Shown: positions 18,181 to 27,838, counted from the first letter of the stretch. The stretch is 59,744 nt of DNA from GCA-002790365 sp964486645 (GCA_964486645.1 CAZAOG010000006.1:1-59744); one strand, 5' to 3'. Notes: generated by a model not told the origin, from the letters alone. Made by a program: numbers and translations.

Positions 18181-21100
18181 ATGGTTGGTAATGTGGAAGC
18201 GAAATTTAAAATAAATCTTAATTTATTTTCGGCTTTAGGGAAAAATTTAAGGTCTCCTTTTTTGGTACTTGACAGAAAAGGCGTAATTTTATTTAGTAAC
18301 GAAGCTGCCGATGAATTATTACAATTTCCCGAAAAAAACTCGGTATTATTTACTTACTTCGAAGAACATTCTGCCGGAAAGTTAAACGAGTTATTCAACG
18401 AACATCTCTCAACCGAATCGTTAAATGCAAAGTTAATTGATTTACAACTGACTGACGGGAAAGAAATAAAATCAAAAGTAACTTTTACATCCTATACCGA
18501 AAAAGGCGAGTCCTTAATATTTTGTTCATTTAAATCAGTTGAGCTTTCTATAAATACTCAGGGAGTTACCGGCGTAAACGTTAAAAGTGAGAACTATAAA
18601 AGTTTAATTAATAACAAGAAGATTTTAAATATAATAGATGAAATTAAATCTCTGTATCCGTTTACTTTTATCGGCAAAGAAAAGTTAAGAAAAGATATAG
18701 ATAAATTAAGTGAACTTTTTTGGATTAAAGATAAGTCCGGTAACTTTAATTTAGTAAATAAAAAATTTTCTGAAAAGCTCGGGGTAAATCCAACTATATT
18801 AGAAGGGCAGAAGTACGAAGATTTTCTTCCTGCCCATCTTGTAAACTTTTATAGGTCTATTGATGATTATATTAATGATTCGTTGAATTGTGTTATAGTT
18901 GAAGGCGCTCCTATAAAATTGTTATTGCAGTTTCAAAATTATCAAACAATACAAATTCCTCTCAACGATGCCGATAATAATGTTATTGCAATAATTTGCA
19001 TTACACAAAAAATTAAAGAAAAAGAAACTAAGGTTTCGGGTTCGGATCTTTTTAATATAAATCCGAAATTACTTGACGAGTATCCTATACCGGTTGCATT
19101 ATTTGACAGCAACGGAATTCTCAAGCAGAAAAGTGAACATTTTTGTAAATTATTTTTGAGGAAATTAAAAAGTAGAAAAAAATTACAGTTTAGTGAGATT
19201 TTTCCTTCCGAAATAACCGATAAAATAGTTTCGTTTCTGGATTCTTCTTCAGAGAGTGAAAAATACAATTTAACGGTTAACAAAAAAGACGAAGGAGAAA
19301 ATAAAAGAGCTTTTGAAGTAATTTTACAAAAATTAAAATTTGAAAAAACAAAAGTAGACGGCTTTATATTTGAAGCCAATCCGGTTGTCAATACCGATGA
19401 TTTTGAAAGTCTATTAAAAAGAAGAGGGAAAATGTTTGATTTATTGATAGAAAATAATCCTGAACCGATATTTATTTACGATAAGGAAAATCTAAAATTT
19501 CTCGAAGTTAATGAAGCCGCGTTGGACCTTTATGGTTTCAGAAAAGATGAGTTTCTGCAAATGGATCTTACCGATCTCTACACTCCCGATGATATTCAAA
19601 CTTTATTGGAAACATCGTCCGATAAACAATTACGAAACACACAATTTAAAGGGCCCTACAGGCATAGAAGAAAAGACGGAACTACGATTTTTGTAGAAAT
19701 TAGCAAGATAACTTTTATGTATCAGGGTAAGGAAGCTCACTTTAATATTGTTAAAGACGTAACAAAAAATTTATCTCTCGAATTGGAAAATCAAGAGTAC
19801 AAAGCTGTTTACGATAATACCTCCGACTTATTATTTACAACGGATTCCACCGGATTTATTAAGCATGTAAACGATAGCGTATTAAAACTGTTGAATACTT
19901 CTGAGAAAAAAATAATAGGTGAATCTTTCATTTCTCTTTTTGGTGATGAAGATAGAAGTACATTAAATAGTAAGATATTCCAATCTAAAAGTTTAGACCC
20001 GATAAATTTGAAAGCAAAATTAAGAAAAAACGGAGGAGAACAGGTAGAAACAGAACTTACGGCTTCCCCAATTTTAGATTTTGAAGGTAACATCGACACT
20101 TTTACGATCGTCGGAATACTTAAAAAGAAAATAATTAAACAAATAGTCGTAGATAAAACTTCCGGAGCAGTTGCAGGCAGCAAAAAGCAAGTTGATTCTT
20201 CTTTTTTCTCGAGTCTGTTTCATGAGATATTAACTCCTATTAATGTAATTTTAGGTTTTATACAAGACCTTACCGACAATATTAAAGAATTAACGCCTGA
20301 GCAAAAAGAGACCTCCCAAATAATCGATCAAAACAGAGAAAGATTGTTGGAGACGATGAATTCTGTTATTGAATATTCCAACATTTTAAATGATGATGTG
20401 CAGTTGAACATCTCAACCGTAAGTGTTCCTGAAATAATTGATTATATTCAAAATAAGAACGATGAGTTGGAAGAAAATTATCGAAAAGAATTTACTTACG
20501 GGAAAATATCTTCATCATTAAATTTTGAAACCGACTTACAAAGATTTCATACACTTTCATTTTTATTATTAAAAATTATTACAAAATTAAGTTCAAAAGA
20601 TAAATTGTACGTTTCTGCTGTTTCTTTCGGGGACGATAGTTTCTTTATTTCTTTCAAAGACAGCTATGCTTCTTTATCCGAAGAATTATATGAAAAGATT
20701 GTCAATTTATTTTCCAAAGAAGAAAAAGTATCATCGGATGTATTCGGGTTGTCTGTGCTTACAATCAGATTAACCAAAGCATTGTTGAATTTGTTAAAAG
20801 GCAGGTTCCATAAAGATGAAACGGATAATAAGAATTGCGGATTCGTATTTCCGATAAAATTTAAAATAGGAGAGACCGTTTCTCAAGAACCAAAAATTGA
20901 AGTAAAAGAGAAAAAAGCTGCTGTTGAAAAAAAAGAAATTGAAACAAAAACTGAAATAAAAAAATCACAAATTGTTACTGAACAAAAAGCAGTTTCTTCT
21001 GCAACCGAGGAATCATTTAATATTGAAACCGTTGAGAGCGAAACTCCTTTTAACGAAGAAAATATTCCGGTTACGCAAACCGATTTGGATTTGTCGGAAC

Positions 21101-21468
21101 TTAAATGCCTGTATATTGAAGACCAGGTAGATTCACAGATATTATTTAAAGTTCAATTAAAGGGACTAAAAGAAATTAAATATGCCGTTAGTTTTGAAGA
21201 AGCATTACCCTTGTTGGATTCTAACAATTTCGATTTTATTGTTATGGATATAAATCTTCAGGGGGAATATAATGGATTAGACGCATTAAAGATTATCAAG
21301 AAAATGCCGGGTTATGAAAATACACCTATTATTGCCGTAACTGCTTATGTATTACCCGGAGACAGAGAAAAATTTATTGCAACGGGATTTGAAGATTTCA
21401 TATCAAAACCTATTTTTAGAGAAAAGATGGTTTCAGCCTTAGAAAGAATTTTTATGCACCATGCTTAA
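18181..21468 (+). CDS. soluble five-PAS hybrid sensor with degenerate kinase core and intact receiver
   Basis: A 1095-residue protein without membrane segments. I see about five PAS-like domains (roughly 15-110, 175-275, 305-400, 415-525, 540-645). A dimerisation domain follows with FHEILTPIN (H-box His present) at about 680. The ATPase region (about 770-880) lacks the N-box Asn (LLLKIITKLSS) and the DxGxG box (KDSYAS). A Lys/Glu-rich linker leads to a complete receiver domain (about 975-1095) with acidic pocket ED, phospho-acceptor FIVMDINL, T/S in IIAVTAY and Lys in SKPI. By family knowledge, loss of N and G boxes would block autophosphorylation, so it may act as an allosteric sensor or be phosphorylated by another kinase. 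It closes the polysaccharide cluster, 59 bp after the lipoprotein gene. Confidence 0.75.
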   Translation: MVGNVEAKFKINLNLFSALGKNLRSPFLVLDRKGVILFSNEAADELLQFPEKNSVLFTYFEEHSAGKLNELFNEHLSTESLNAKLIDLQLTDGKEIKSKVTFTSYTEKGESLIFCSFKSVELSINTQGVTGVNVKSENYKSLINNKKILNIIDEIKSLYPFTFIGKEKLRKDIDKLSELFWIKDKSGNFNLVNKKFSEKLGVNPTILEGQKYEDFLPAHLVNFYRSIDDYINDSLNCVIVEGAPIKLLLQFQNYQTIQIPLNDADNNVIAIICITQKIKEKETKVSGSDLFNINPKLLDEYPIPVALFDSNGILKQKSEHFCKLFLRKLKSRKKLQFSEIFPSEITDKIVSFLDSSSESEKYNLTVNKKDEGENKRAFEVILQKLKFEKTKVDGFIFEANPVVNTDDFESLLKRRGKMFDLLIENNPEPIFIYDKENLKFLEVNEAALDLYGFRKDEFLQMDLTDLYTPDDIQTLLETSSDKQLRNTQFKGPYRHRRKDGTTIFVEISKITFMYQGKEAHFNIVKDVTKNLSLELENQEYKAVYDNTSDLLFTTDSTGFIKHVNDSVLKLLNTSEKKIIGESFISLFGDEDRSTLNSKIFQSKSLDPINLKAKLRKNGGEQVETELTASPILDFEGNIDTFTIVGILKKKIIKQIVVDKTSGAVAGSKKQVDSSFFSSLFHEILTPINVILGFIQDLTDNIKELTPEQKETSQIIDQNRERLLETMNSVIEYSNILNDDVQLNISTVSVPEIIDYIQNKNDELEENYRKEFTYGKISSSLNFETDLQRFHTLSFLLLKIITKLSSKDKLYVSAVSFGDDSFFISFKDSYASLSEELYEKIVNLFSKEEKVSSDVFGLSVLTIRLTKALLNLLKGRFHKDETDNKNCGFVFPIKFKIGETVSQEPKIEVKEKKAAVEKKEIETKTEIKKSQIVTEQKAVSSATEESFNIETVESETPFNEENIPVTQTDLDLSELKCLYIEDQVDSQILFKVQLKGLKEIKYAVSFEEALPLLDSNNFDFIVMDINLQGEYNGLDALKIIKKMPGYENTPIIAVTAYVLPGDREKFIATGFEDFISKPIFREKMVSALERIFMHHA

Positions 21469-21496
21469 AAAATATTTTTTTCCAATTTGAAACTTT

Positions 21497-21844
21497 TCAA
21501 CCCGGAGGCCATTTCATTTGTCTTCCGCCCAAAAGATGAAGATGTAAATACTCCACTTCCTGTCCTCCGTTACTACCGCAGTTGAAAACAAGTCTGAAAC
21601 CTTCATCGGCAATTTGAAAATCTTTTGCAAGTTTATTCGCGGTATCAAATATTTCCGTGAGTATTTGTCCGTGCTCTTTCATATCCAAATCGGTTACTCT
21701 CGGTATTTCAATTTTAGGAATAATTAAAATATGTACGGGCGCCTGCGGGTTGATGTCTTTAAAGGCAAGAACATTCTCCGATTCAAATACAATATCAGCC
21801 GGTACTTCTTTTCTAATTATTTTCGAAAAAATAGTTTCGCCCAT
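21497..21844 (-). CDS. HIT-family nucleotide-binding protein (HinT-like)
   Basis: A 115-residue HIT protein, the usual HinT length: IFSKIIRKEVPADIV at the N-terminus, the strand VHILIIPK, then the catalytic segment near 95-107. The motif reads EYLHLHLLGG, so the first His of the H-x-H-x-H triad is Tyr99 while H101 (the nucleophile position) and H103 remain. HinT enzymes hydrolyse purine nucleoside phosphoramidates and acyl adenylates. It starts two bases after the stop of the upstream response regulator, so the two are probably co-transcribed, and it converges on the five-PAS sensor gene. Confidence 0.9.
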   Translation of the reverse strand: MGETIFSKIIRKEVPADIVFESENVLAFKDINPQAPVHILIIPKIEIPRVTDLDMKEHGQILTEIFDTANKLAKDFQIADEGFRLVFNCGSNGGQEVEYLHLHLLGGRQMKWPPG

Positions 21845-21846
21845 TT

Positions 21847-23202
21847 TCAGTCTCCTTTTTCAATTCCGTATTTCTTTATTTTGTTGTAAAGATGGCTCCT
21901 TTGAATTTCAAGTTGTTCCGCAGTTTTACTGATATTCCAATTGTTCAAATTCAGCTGCTTTAATATAAAAGCACGTTCTGTCTTTTCCTTAAAATCCTGA
22001 AATGAATTGCTCTTTATTATTAAATCATCCACAGTGGAGGTAACTTCGGGAAATAAAAAATTAAAATCGTTTTTATCCACTATCTGCTTGTCTATTATTA
22101 TTATAATTCTCTCAATTATATTGCGAAGTTCTCGTATGTTGCCGCTCCATTTTTGCGACTGTAATAATTCAATTGCTTTCTTTGTAAATTTTACCGGCGG
22201 CTTGTTATATCTTGCCGTGATGTTTTTTACAAAGTGCTCAACCAATATCGGTATATCTTCAACTCTTTCTTTTAAAGGCGGAATAAAAATGGGAATAACG
22301 TTTAACCTGTGAAAAAGGTCTTCTCTAAAGTTCCCTTTCGAAATCTCTTCTTTTAGATTTTTATTTGTCGCTGCAATTATCCTTACATCCACTTCAATCT
22401 TTTTTCCTCCGCCTACTCTTTCGATAGTACCGTCTTCAATGGCTCTTAAAACTTTTGCTTGTGCCTGCGGGCTCATATCGCCGATCTCATCCAAAAACAA
22501 TGTGCCTTTTTTTGCCAGCTCAAACTTGCCGATGCGCTGTTGGGAAGCCCCGGTAAAAGAACCCTTCTCGTGACCGAATAATTCCGATTCGATTAATTCA
22601 TTCGGGATTGCGGCGCAATTTACTTCAATAAATGGTTTGTTCTTTCTACTGCTTCTGTTGTGTATTGCTCTGGCAACAAGTTCTTTGCCGGTACCGTTTT
22701 CACCGGTTATTAAAACTCTTGTATCAAGCGGGGCTACCTTTTCAATCAGCTGAAGTATATCTGTTATTGCTTTGCTGCTGCCGAGTATTTTCCCGTCGCC
22801 CAAAAGTGTTTTTTTTATCTCAACGTTCTCTTCAAGCAGCTCCGATTTTTCCACGGCATTGCGGATACTGATTACAAGTTTTTCCCTGTCGATCGGTTTC
22901 TCGATAAAATCAAATGCACCAAGTTTTGTAGCTTTAATTGCGTTTTCCAAACTGCCGTGTGCCGAAATAATTATTACGGAAATAAAAGGAGTTTTGTTCT
23001 TAATTTTTTCCAGAACCTCAAAACCGTTCATCCCGGGCATCTGAATATCCAGCAGCAAAGCGGAGTATTCTTTTTCGTTCAACATCTCCAAGCCTTCTTT
23101 ACCCGAAGTAGCAAAGTCGGCTTCGTAACCTTCGTATTCAAGGATTAGTTTTACGCTTTCGCAAATTCCTATTTCGTCATCTATAATTAAAATTGGTCTC
23201 AT
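21847..23202 (-). CDS. NtrC-family sigma-54-dependent response regulator
   Basis: A 451-residue regulator with three domains. The receiver (1-120) has the acidic pair D8/D9 and phospho-acceptor D52 in LLLDIQMP. The AAA+ domain (about 145-370) has Walker A GENGTGKE, the sigma-54 contact loop GSFTGA (Ser instead of Ala at the second position) and Walker B LFLDEIGD. The C-terminal Fis-type helix-turn-helix (about 415-448) contains NISKTAEQLEIQRSHLYNKI. By family knowledge it activates sigma-54 promoters. No cognate kinase with an intact core is adjacent; the degenerate five-PAS sensor lies on the other strand nearby. Its ATG overlaps the stop of the gene upstream (ATGA at 23199-23202). Confidence 0.92.
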   Translation of the reverse strand: MRPILIIDDEIGICESVKLILEYEGYEADFATSGKEGLEMLNEKEYSALLLDIQMPGMNGFEVLEKIKNKTPFISVIIISAHGSLENAIKATKLGAFDFIEKPIDREKLVISIRNAVEKSELLEENVEIKKTLLGDGKILGSSKAITDILQLIEKVAPLDTRVLITGENGTGKELVARAIHNRSSRKNKPFIEVNCAAIPNELIESELFGHEKGSFTGASQQRIGKFELAKKGTLFLDEIGDMSPQAQAKVLRAIEDGTIERVGGGKKIEVDVRIIAATNKNLKEEISKGNFREDLFHRLNVIPIFIPPLKERVEDIPILVEHFVKNITARYNKPPVKFTKKAIELLQSQKWSGNIRELRNIIERIIIIIDKQIVDKNDFNFLFPEVTSTVDDLIIKSNSFQDFKEKTERAFILKQLNLNNWNISKTAEQLEIQRSHLYNKIKKYGIEKGD

Positions 23203-23834
23203 TGATTAAATCTTAAAAATGTTAATGTTTTTGTTATTAAAATTTGAGAGGGTAAAATATTTTTATTTTTCTTCAGCATTTTGCCGAAAATATTGCCCAA
23301 AGAATTTGTCATCATATCCCGTTTGTCAATTGAAGACTGAATCTTAAAATTCTCCTCAAAAACTTCAACAAAATAACCAATTAGGTCTACGAAATCAAAA
23401 ATGTTCGAACTGTAAGAGATGAACGCACTACCGAAAAAATGTGAGAGTTTATCTTTATCGCCGAATTTATTATTCGGTGAATCGAAGAAAATATTTTTCG
23501 GCAAATTCTTATTCTTTAAATTAAATAGAGAATCCCCCACCGATACCAACGGATAATCAATTTTATTAAAAAGAGGAAGTTTCATTGTGAATTCTCTTAC
23601 GGGTACCAATGCGAATGTTAGCGAGAACAATGTTTCCGAGTAATTGTAATTTTGGTATTTTAAGTGATGAACATAAATTGAGTCAATTAGTTGTAAATCC
23701 GTCTTAGTTTTTGATAAATCTTGAAAATAGTCGGAAGAAATGTAATTTGAAATTTGTTCTACGGCATTATATAATTTGCTGTGCTGGGGAAAAATTGATG
23801 AAACAAATATTAACGAGATAAGTACGTAACGCAT
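23199..23834 (-). CDS. DUF2279/YfiM-like exported protein
   Basis: A predicted protein of 211 residues. I choose the ATG at 23834 because it gives a signal peptide (MRYVLISLIFVSSIFPQ); an in-frame ATG at 23927 would add 31 polar residues. The second half carries a DKLSHFFGSAFISY motif followed by a conserved E and SIDKRDMMTNSLGNIFG, which resembles the DUF2279/YfiM pattern of membrane-associated proteins with a DK-H-x3-S helix. Function is unknown. It overlaps the response regulator start by four bases, so both are probably translated together. The 158 bp upstream to the carboxylase gene hold no clear signal. Confidence 0.55.
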   Translation of the reverse strand: MRYVLISLIFVSSIFPQHSKLYNAVEQISNYISSDYFQDLSKTKTDLQLIDSIYVHHLKYQNYNYSETLFSLTFALVPVREFTMKLPLFNKIDYPLVSVGDSLFNLKNKNLPKNIFFDSPNNKFGDKDKLSHFFGSAFISYSSNIFDFVDLIGYFVEVFEENFKIQSSIDKRDMMTNSLGNIFGKMLKKNKNILPSQILITKTLTFLRFNQ

Positions 23835-23992
23835 TAGTTTATCATTTTTATTTAGACCAAAAATAAGGAAATCTTTTGTATTGCGGCAGATGTATTGAAT
23901 TGTGTTTTTTTTGCCGCTACACGCCAAAGGCGGTTAAAAATTCGCGAATATTACGAATTCAATAAAGCAATAGTTCTAATTTATATTTATCG

Positions 23993-25648
23993 TCAAGTTT
24001 GTATAATACCCGTGTTGAATTTTGGTATGCAAGGATTGTTATTCGCAGCTTCAACAGCCATAGATACATACTCCCTTGTAAGTGCAGGGTCAATTATTTC
24101 ATCAACCCAGAGTCTTGCTGCCGCATAATACGGTGAACTTGCATTCTCGTACGATTCGGTTACTTCTTTAAGTAATTTTTTCTTTGTTTCTTCGGTAACT
24201 TTTACACCGCTTTTTTCAGCTTGTTTAAGTTTTATGCTCAGCAGAACATTGCTTGCCTGCGCGCCGCCCATTACGGAAATTTTGGCGGTGGGGTATGCGA
24301 AAATAAAACGGGGATCGTATGCTTTACCGCACATTGCGTAATTTCCCGCTCCGAAACTGTTTCCAACTATAATTGTAATTTTGGGTACAACGGAATTGGC
24401 AACGGCGTTAACCATTTTTGCTCCGTCTTTAATTATTCCTCCGTGCTCGGCTCTGCTGCCGACCATAAAACCTGTTACGTCCTGTAAAAACAACAGCGGA
24501 ATTTTCTTTTGGTTGCAATTCATTATAAACCGCGCCGCTTTGTCCGCACTGTCGGAATAAATAACGCCGCCTACCTGCATTTCACCTTTTTCGGTTTTTA
24601 CAATACTTCTTTGGTTTGCAACAATTCCAACTGACCAGCCGTCAATTCTTGCATAAGCTGTTATTATTGTTTTACCGTAGCCGGCTTTATATTCATCAAT
24701 CGAAGATTCGTCAACAATCCTTGCGATTATATCGTACATATCGTATTGTTTAGTCGGATCACCGGGAAGTATGCCATAAATTTCTTTACTTGAATATAAC
24801 GGCGGCTTGGATTCAATTCTGTTAAATCCTGCTTTTTTCCTTTCACCGTTTTTTTCTACTATGCTTCTAATTTGCGCAAGACATTCCTCGTCGTTTTTCA
24901 TTATGTAATCGGTTACGCCGGATATATTGGATTGCACTTTTGCGCCGCCTAAACTTTCGTTGTCTATATCTTCGCCTATTGCCGCTTTTACCAAATGAGA
25001 GCCTGCTAAAAATACGGAACCTTCTCCTTCCACTATCAAAGCTTCGTCGCTCATTATGGGAAGATAAGCACCCCCGGCAACACAAGGACCCATAATTGCC
25101 GCAATTTGAGGAATACCCATAGAAGACATTCTTGCATTATTGCGGAATATTCTTCCGAAGTGTTCTTTATCGGGGAAAATATCTTCCTGGAGAGGAAGGA
25201 AAACACCTGCGCTGTCTACCAAATAAATTATCGGCAGATTATTTTCCATTGCAATCTCTTGTGCCCGAAGATTTTTCTTGGCGGTCATCGGAAACCAAGC
25301 GCCTGCTTTTACCGTTGCATCGTTTGCAACAATCAGGTGTTGTCTTCCGTGAATTTTACCCACTCCGTAAACCGTGCCTGCCGAAGGAGCGCCTCCGTAT
25401 TCCGGATACATGTTATAAGCTGCAAAAGAATTCAGCTCGTAAAAATCTTTCGGGTCATCCAAAAGTTTATTTATTCTTTCGCGGGCAGTCATCTTTCCCT
25501 TAGCCTTATGTTTTTCCAAAGCTTTTTCGCCGCCGCCTAATGAAACTTTTTTCTTCTCTGCTTTTAATTTACGGAGCAAATTTTTTGTGTAATCTTCGCG
25601 CTTAAGATAAGTTTCGTCTTCTTTTATTTTATTCCCGATTTTTTTCAT
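23993..25648 (-). CDS. acyl-CoA carboxylase, carboxyltransferase subunit (MccB/PccB type)
   Basis: A 551-residue biotin-dependent carboxyltransferase beta subunit, a normal length for the methylcrotonoyl-/propionyl-CoA carboxylase group. Typical segments are KGKMTARERINKLLDD, the GGAPSAGTVYGVG strand, the acyl-CoA-binding N-terminal crotonase domain (GPCVAGGAYLP) and the C-terminal carboxybiotin oxyanion segment (GNSFGAGNYAMCGKAYDP). The overall look is closest to methylcrotonoyl-CoA carboxylase beta. The biotin carboxylase/BCCP subunit is not in the window. With the neighbouring acyl-CoA dehydrogenase and MeaB it suggests branched-chain amino acid or propionate catabolism. Confidence 0.88.
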   Translation of the reverse strand: MKKIGNKIKEDETYLKREDYTKNLLRKLKAEKKKVSLGGGEKALEKHKAKGKMTARERINKLLDDPKDFYELNSFAAYNMYPEYGGAPSAGTVYGVGKIHGRQHLIVANDATVKAGAWFPMTAKKNLRAQEIAMENNLPIIYLVDSAGVFLPLQEDIFPDKEHFGRIFRNNARMSSMGIPQIAAIMGPCVAGGAYLPIMSDEALIVEGEGSVFLAGSHLVKAAIGEDIDNESLGGAKVQSNISGVTDYIMKNDEECLAQIRSIVEKNGERKKAGFNRIESKPPLYSSKEIYGILPGDPTKQYDMYDIIARIVDESSIDEYKAGYGKTIITAYARIDGWSVGIVANQRSIVKTEKGEMQVGGVIYSDSADKAARFIMNCNQKKIPLLFLQDVTGFMVGSRAEHGGIIKDGAKMVNAVANSVVPKITIIVGNSFGAGNYAMCGKAYDPRFIFAYPTAKISVMGGAQASNVLLSIKLKQAEKSGVKVTEETKKKLLKEVTESYENASSPYYAAARLWVDEIIDPALTREYVSMAVEAANNNPCIPKFNTGIIQT

Positions 25649-25670
25649 TTTAATTTTGTTGTTTACTTTA

Positions 25671-26834
25671 TTAGTCCTTTAATAAATCTCTTGCAATTAC
25701 AATTCTTTGTATTTCCGATGTACCTTCTCCTATTGTAAGCAATTTAACGTCTCTGTAAAATTTTTCTACCGGATAGTCTTTAATAAATCCGTATCCTCCA
25801 AAAATTTGTACAGCATCGTTGGCGGCTTTTTCCGCAATTTCACTTGCAAACAATTTTGCCATTGCTGCTTCTTTTGTGTTTGGAATTCCATTGTCTTTCA
25901 TTGTTGCGGCTTTATATGTCAATATTCTTGCGGCTTCAATATTTGTGTTCATTTCGGCAAGTTTAAATTGTATAGCCTGAAACTCCTTAAGGTATTTTCC
26001 GAATTGTCTGCGTTCGCCCGAATATTTAATTGCAGCTTCCATCGCACCCTGTGCTAATCCGATAGCGAGAGCCGCTATTGAAATTCTGCCGCCTTCGAGA
26101 ATTTTCATCGCTTGAATAAATCCTTCCCCTTCTACACCTATCAAATTTTCGGCGGGGACTTTGCAATTTTCAAATATTAATTGTGTTGTGTCCGATGCTC
26201 TCATTCCCAATTTATTTTCTTTTTTACCCACCACAAATCCATCCGTACCTTTTTCAAGTATAAATGCGGATATTCCTTTCTTCCCTTTATCTTTGTCCGT
26301 AATTGCCATTATTACGGCAGTTTCGCCGACCTTTCCGTGAGTAATAAAGGTCTTGTTTCCGTTAAGAATGTAATATTCACCTTCTTTAACGGCAGTGGTT
26401 TTCATATTTCCCGCATCGCTGCCGGAGGAAGATTCCGTTAGTCCCCAAGCACCTATTTTTTTACCGGAAGTTAAATCCGGCAGGTATTTGTTTCTTAGGT
26501 CTTCGTTGCTGAACGTATAAAGATGATTTGTACATAACCCGTTGTGGGCGGCGACCGATAATGCCAAAGAGGGATCGACTTTTGCAAGCTCTTCAATTAC
26601 CAGAGCATATTCAACGTAGCCTAAACCTGCGCCTCCATATTGTTCGGGGATTAAAATACCTAAAAATCCCATTTCACCAAGCTGATGCATTATTTCAGCG
26701 GGGAATTCTTGTGACTCATCAAATTCCATCACAACAGGTCTTACGGTTTTATCCGCAAAATCTCTTACGGTATTTCTTATTAAAATTTGTTCTTCCGTTA
26801 AATCCAAATTAAAAGTTTGTTCCAAAGCTTCCAT
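25671..26834 (-). CDS. acyl-CoA dehydrogenase
   Basis: A 387-residue flavoenzyme with the usual three-domain plan: helical N-domain, beta domain with GAWGLTESSSGSDA and NGNKTFITHG (FAD/substrate contacts), and C-terminal helices with QIFGGYGFIKDYPVEK. The catalytic base is E370 in GEGTSEIQR, the position of short- and medium-chain enzymes rather than the isovaleryl-type site. It oxidises an acyl-CoA to the enoyl-CoA and passes electrons to ETF. It is 22 bp upstream of the carboxylase gene and 11 bp downstream of meaB, so all three likely share a transcript. The exact chain specificity is not certain. Confidence 0.9.
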   Translation of the reverse strand: MEALEQTFNLDLTEEQILIRNTVRDFADKTVRPVVMEFDESQEFPAEIMHQLGEMGFLGILIPEQYGGAGLGYVEYALVIEELAKVDPSLALSVAAHNGLCTNHLYTFSNEDLRNKYLPDLTSGKKIGAWGLTESSSGSDAGNMKTTAVKEGEYYILNGNKTFITHGKVGETAVIMAITDKDKGKKGISAFILEKGTDGFVVGKKENKLGMRASDTTQLIFENCKVPAENLIGVEGEGFIQAMKILEGGRISIAALAIGLAQGAMEAAIKYSGERRQFGKYLKEFQAIQFKLAEMNTNIEAARILTYKAATMKDNGIPNTKEAAMAKLFASEIAEKAANDAVQIFGGYGFIKDYPVEKFYRDVKLLTIGEGTSEIQRIVIARDLLKD

Positions 26835-26845
26835 CCTTTTTCCAA

Positions 26846-27793
26846 TTATTGAATATCTTTAATTTTAAATTGTTCTAAAATATCTTCGGCAATATGATAG
26901 GGGGATATATTGCCCGAGATTACTTTTTTAAGAGATAAGAGTAAAGAATTATCTGTCTCGGGATTCCATAATTCATCTTTAATTTTTTCTTCGACAATAT
27001 CTTTTACTCTTACTTTAATTCTTTCTAATCTTTGTTTATTAAAAAGGTCTTTACTTACCAAATGATTTTTATGCTCATCAATAGTTTTTAGTACATCTTC
27101 AATTCCTTGATTCTCTGATGCAACCGTACTTACAATTTTCGGCATGTAGGTTGTCTCATCGTGATAACGAAGAGTTAATATGGTTTTTAAAGCCGAAACC
27201 GCTCTATCCGCACCCGGTCTGTCAAATTTATTCAGTACAAAAAAGTCCGCAATTTCCATAAGTCCTGCTTTCATTGCCTGTACCGCATCACCGGATTCGG
27301 GAACCAGAATTACAATAGTGGTATCGGCAGCTTGGGCAATATCCAATTCGGATTGTCCGACTCCGACAGTTTCAAGCAAAATGAAATCATAACCGGCAGC
27401 ATCCATTACATCGGCAACATCGTTTGCCTTTTTACTGAGTCCGCCGAGGCTTCCTCTTGTAGCCATACTTCTTATAAAAACACCGGGGTTATTTCCGATA
27501 TCATTCATCCTTACCCTGTCGCCCAAAAGAGCACCGCCGGTAAAAGGGCTTGTGGGGTCTACCGCAATAATTCCCACTTTGTTATTTCTTTGAATAAGTA
27601 TTTTTGTAAGCTGATTTGTAATCGTACTTTTTCCGGCGCCCGGAGGTCCCGTTATACCTACCCTATATGCATTACCGACTTTTGGATAAATAGACTTTAA
27701 TATCTCTACCGAGTCCTTATTTCCTTGCTCAACTTTGGAAATTGTTCTTGCCAGAGTTCTTCTGTCGTTGTTAAATAGTTTCTCAAAATTCAT
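26846..27793 (-). CDS. meaB: MeaB/ArgK-type G3E GTPase, methylmalonyl-CoA mutase chaperone
   Basis: A 315-residue GTPase with Walker A GPPGAGKST at 49-57, a long switch region containing DPTSPFTGGALLGDRVRM, a Walker B-like ETVGVGQSE and the NKFD base-recognition motif. This is the MeaB/ArgK family, which loads and protects adenosylcobalamin in methylmalonyl-CoA mutase. The mutase genes are not in the window. Location next to acyl-CoA carboxylase and dehydrogenase genes fits propionyl-CoA and methylmalonyl-CoA metabolism. Confidence 0.9.
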   Translation of the reverse strand: MNFEKLFNNDRRTLARTISKVEQGNKDSVEILKSIYPKVGNAYRVGITGPPGAGKSTITNQLTKILIQRNNKVGIIAVDPTSPFTGGALLGDRVRMNDIGNNPGVFIRSMATRGSLGGLSKKANDVADVMDAAGYDFILLETVGVGQSELDIAQAADTTIVILVPESGDAVQAMKAGLMEIADFFVLNKFDRPGADRAVSALKTILTLRYHDETTYMPKIVSTVASENQGIEDVLKTIDEHKNHLVSKDLFNKQRLERIKVRVKDIVEEKIKDELWNPETDNSLLLSLKKVISGNISPYHIAEDILEQFKIKDIQ

Positions 27794-27838
27794 TTTACAT
27801 CATTAGTATAAATGGGGATTATTTATAACTATAAAAAG

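Noticed and set aside
23880..23960. Terminator at the CCGC/GCGG hairpin after the carboxylase gene
   Set aside because: No T-tract follows the stem in either direction.
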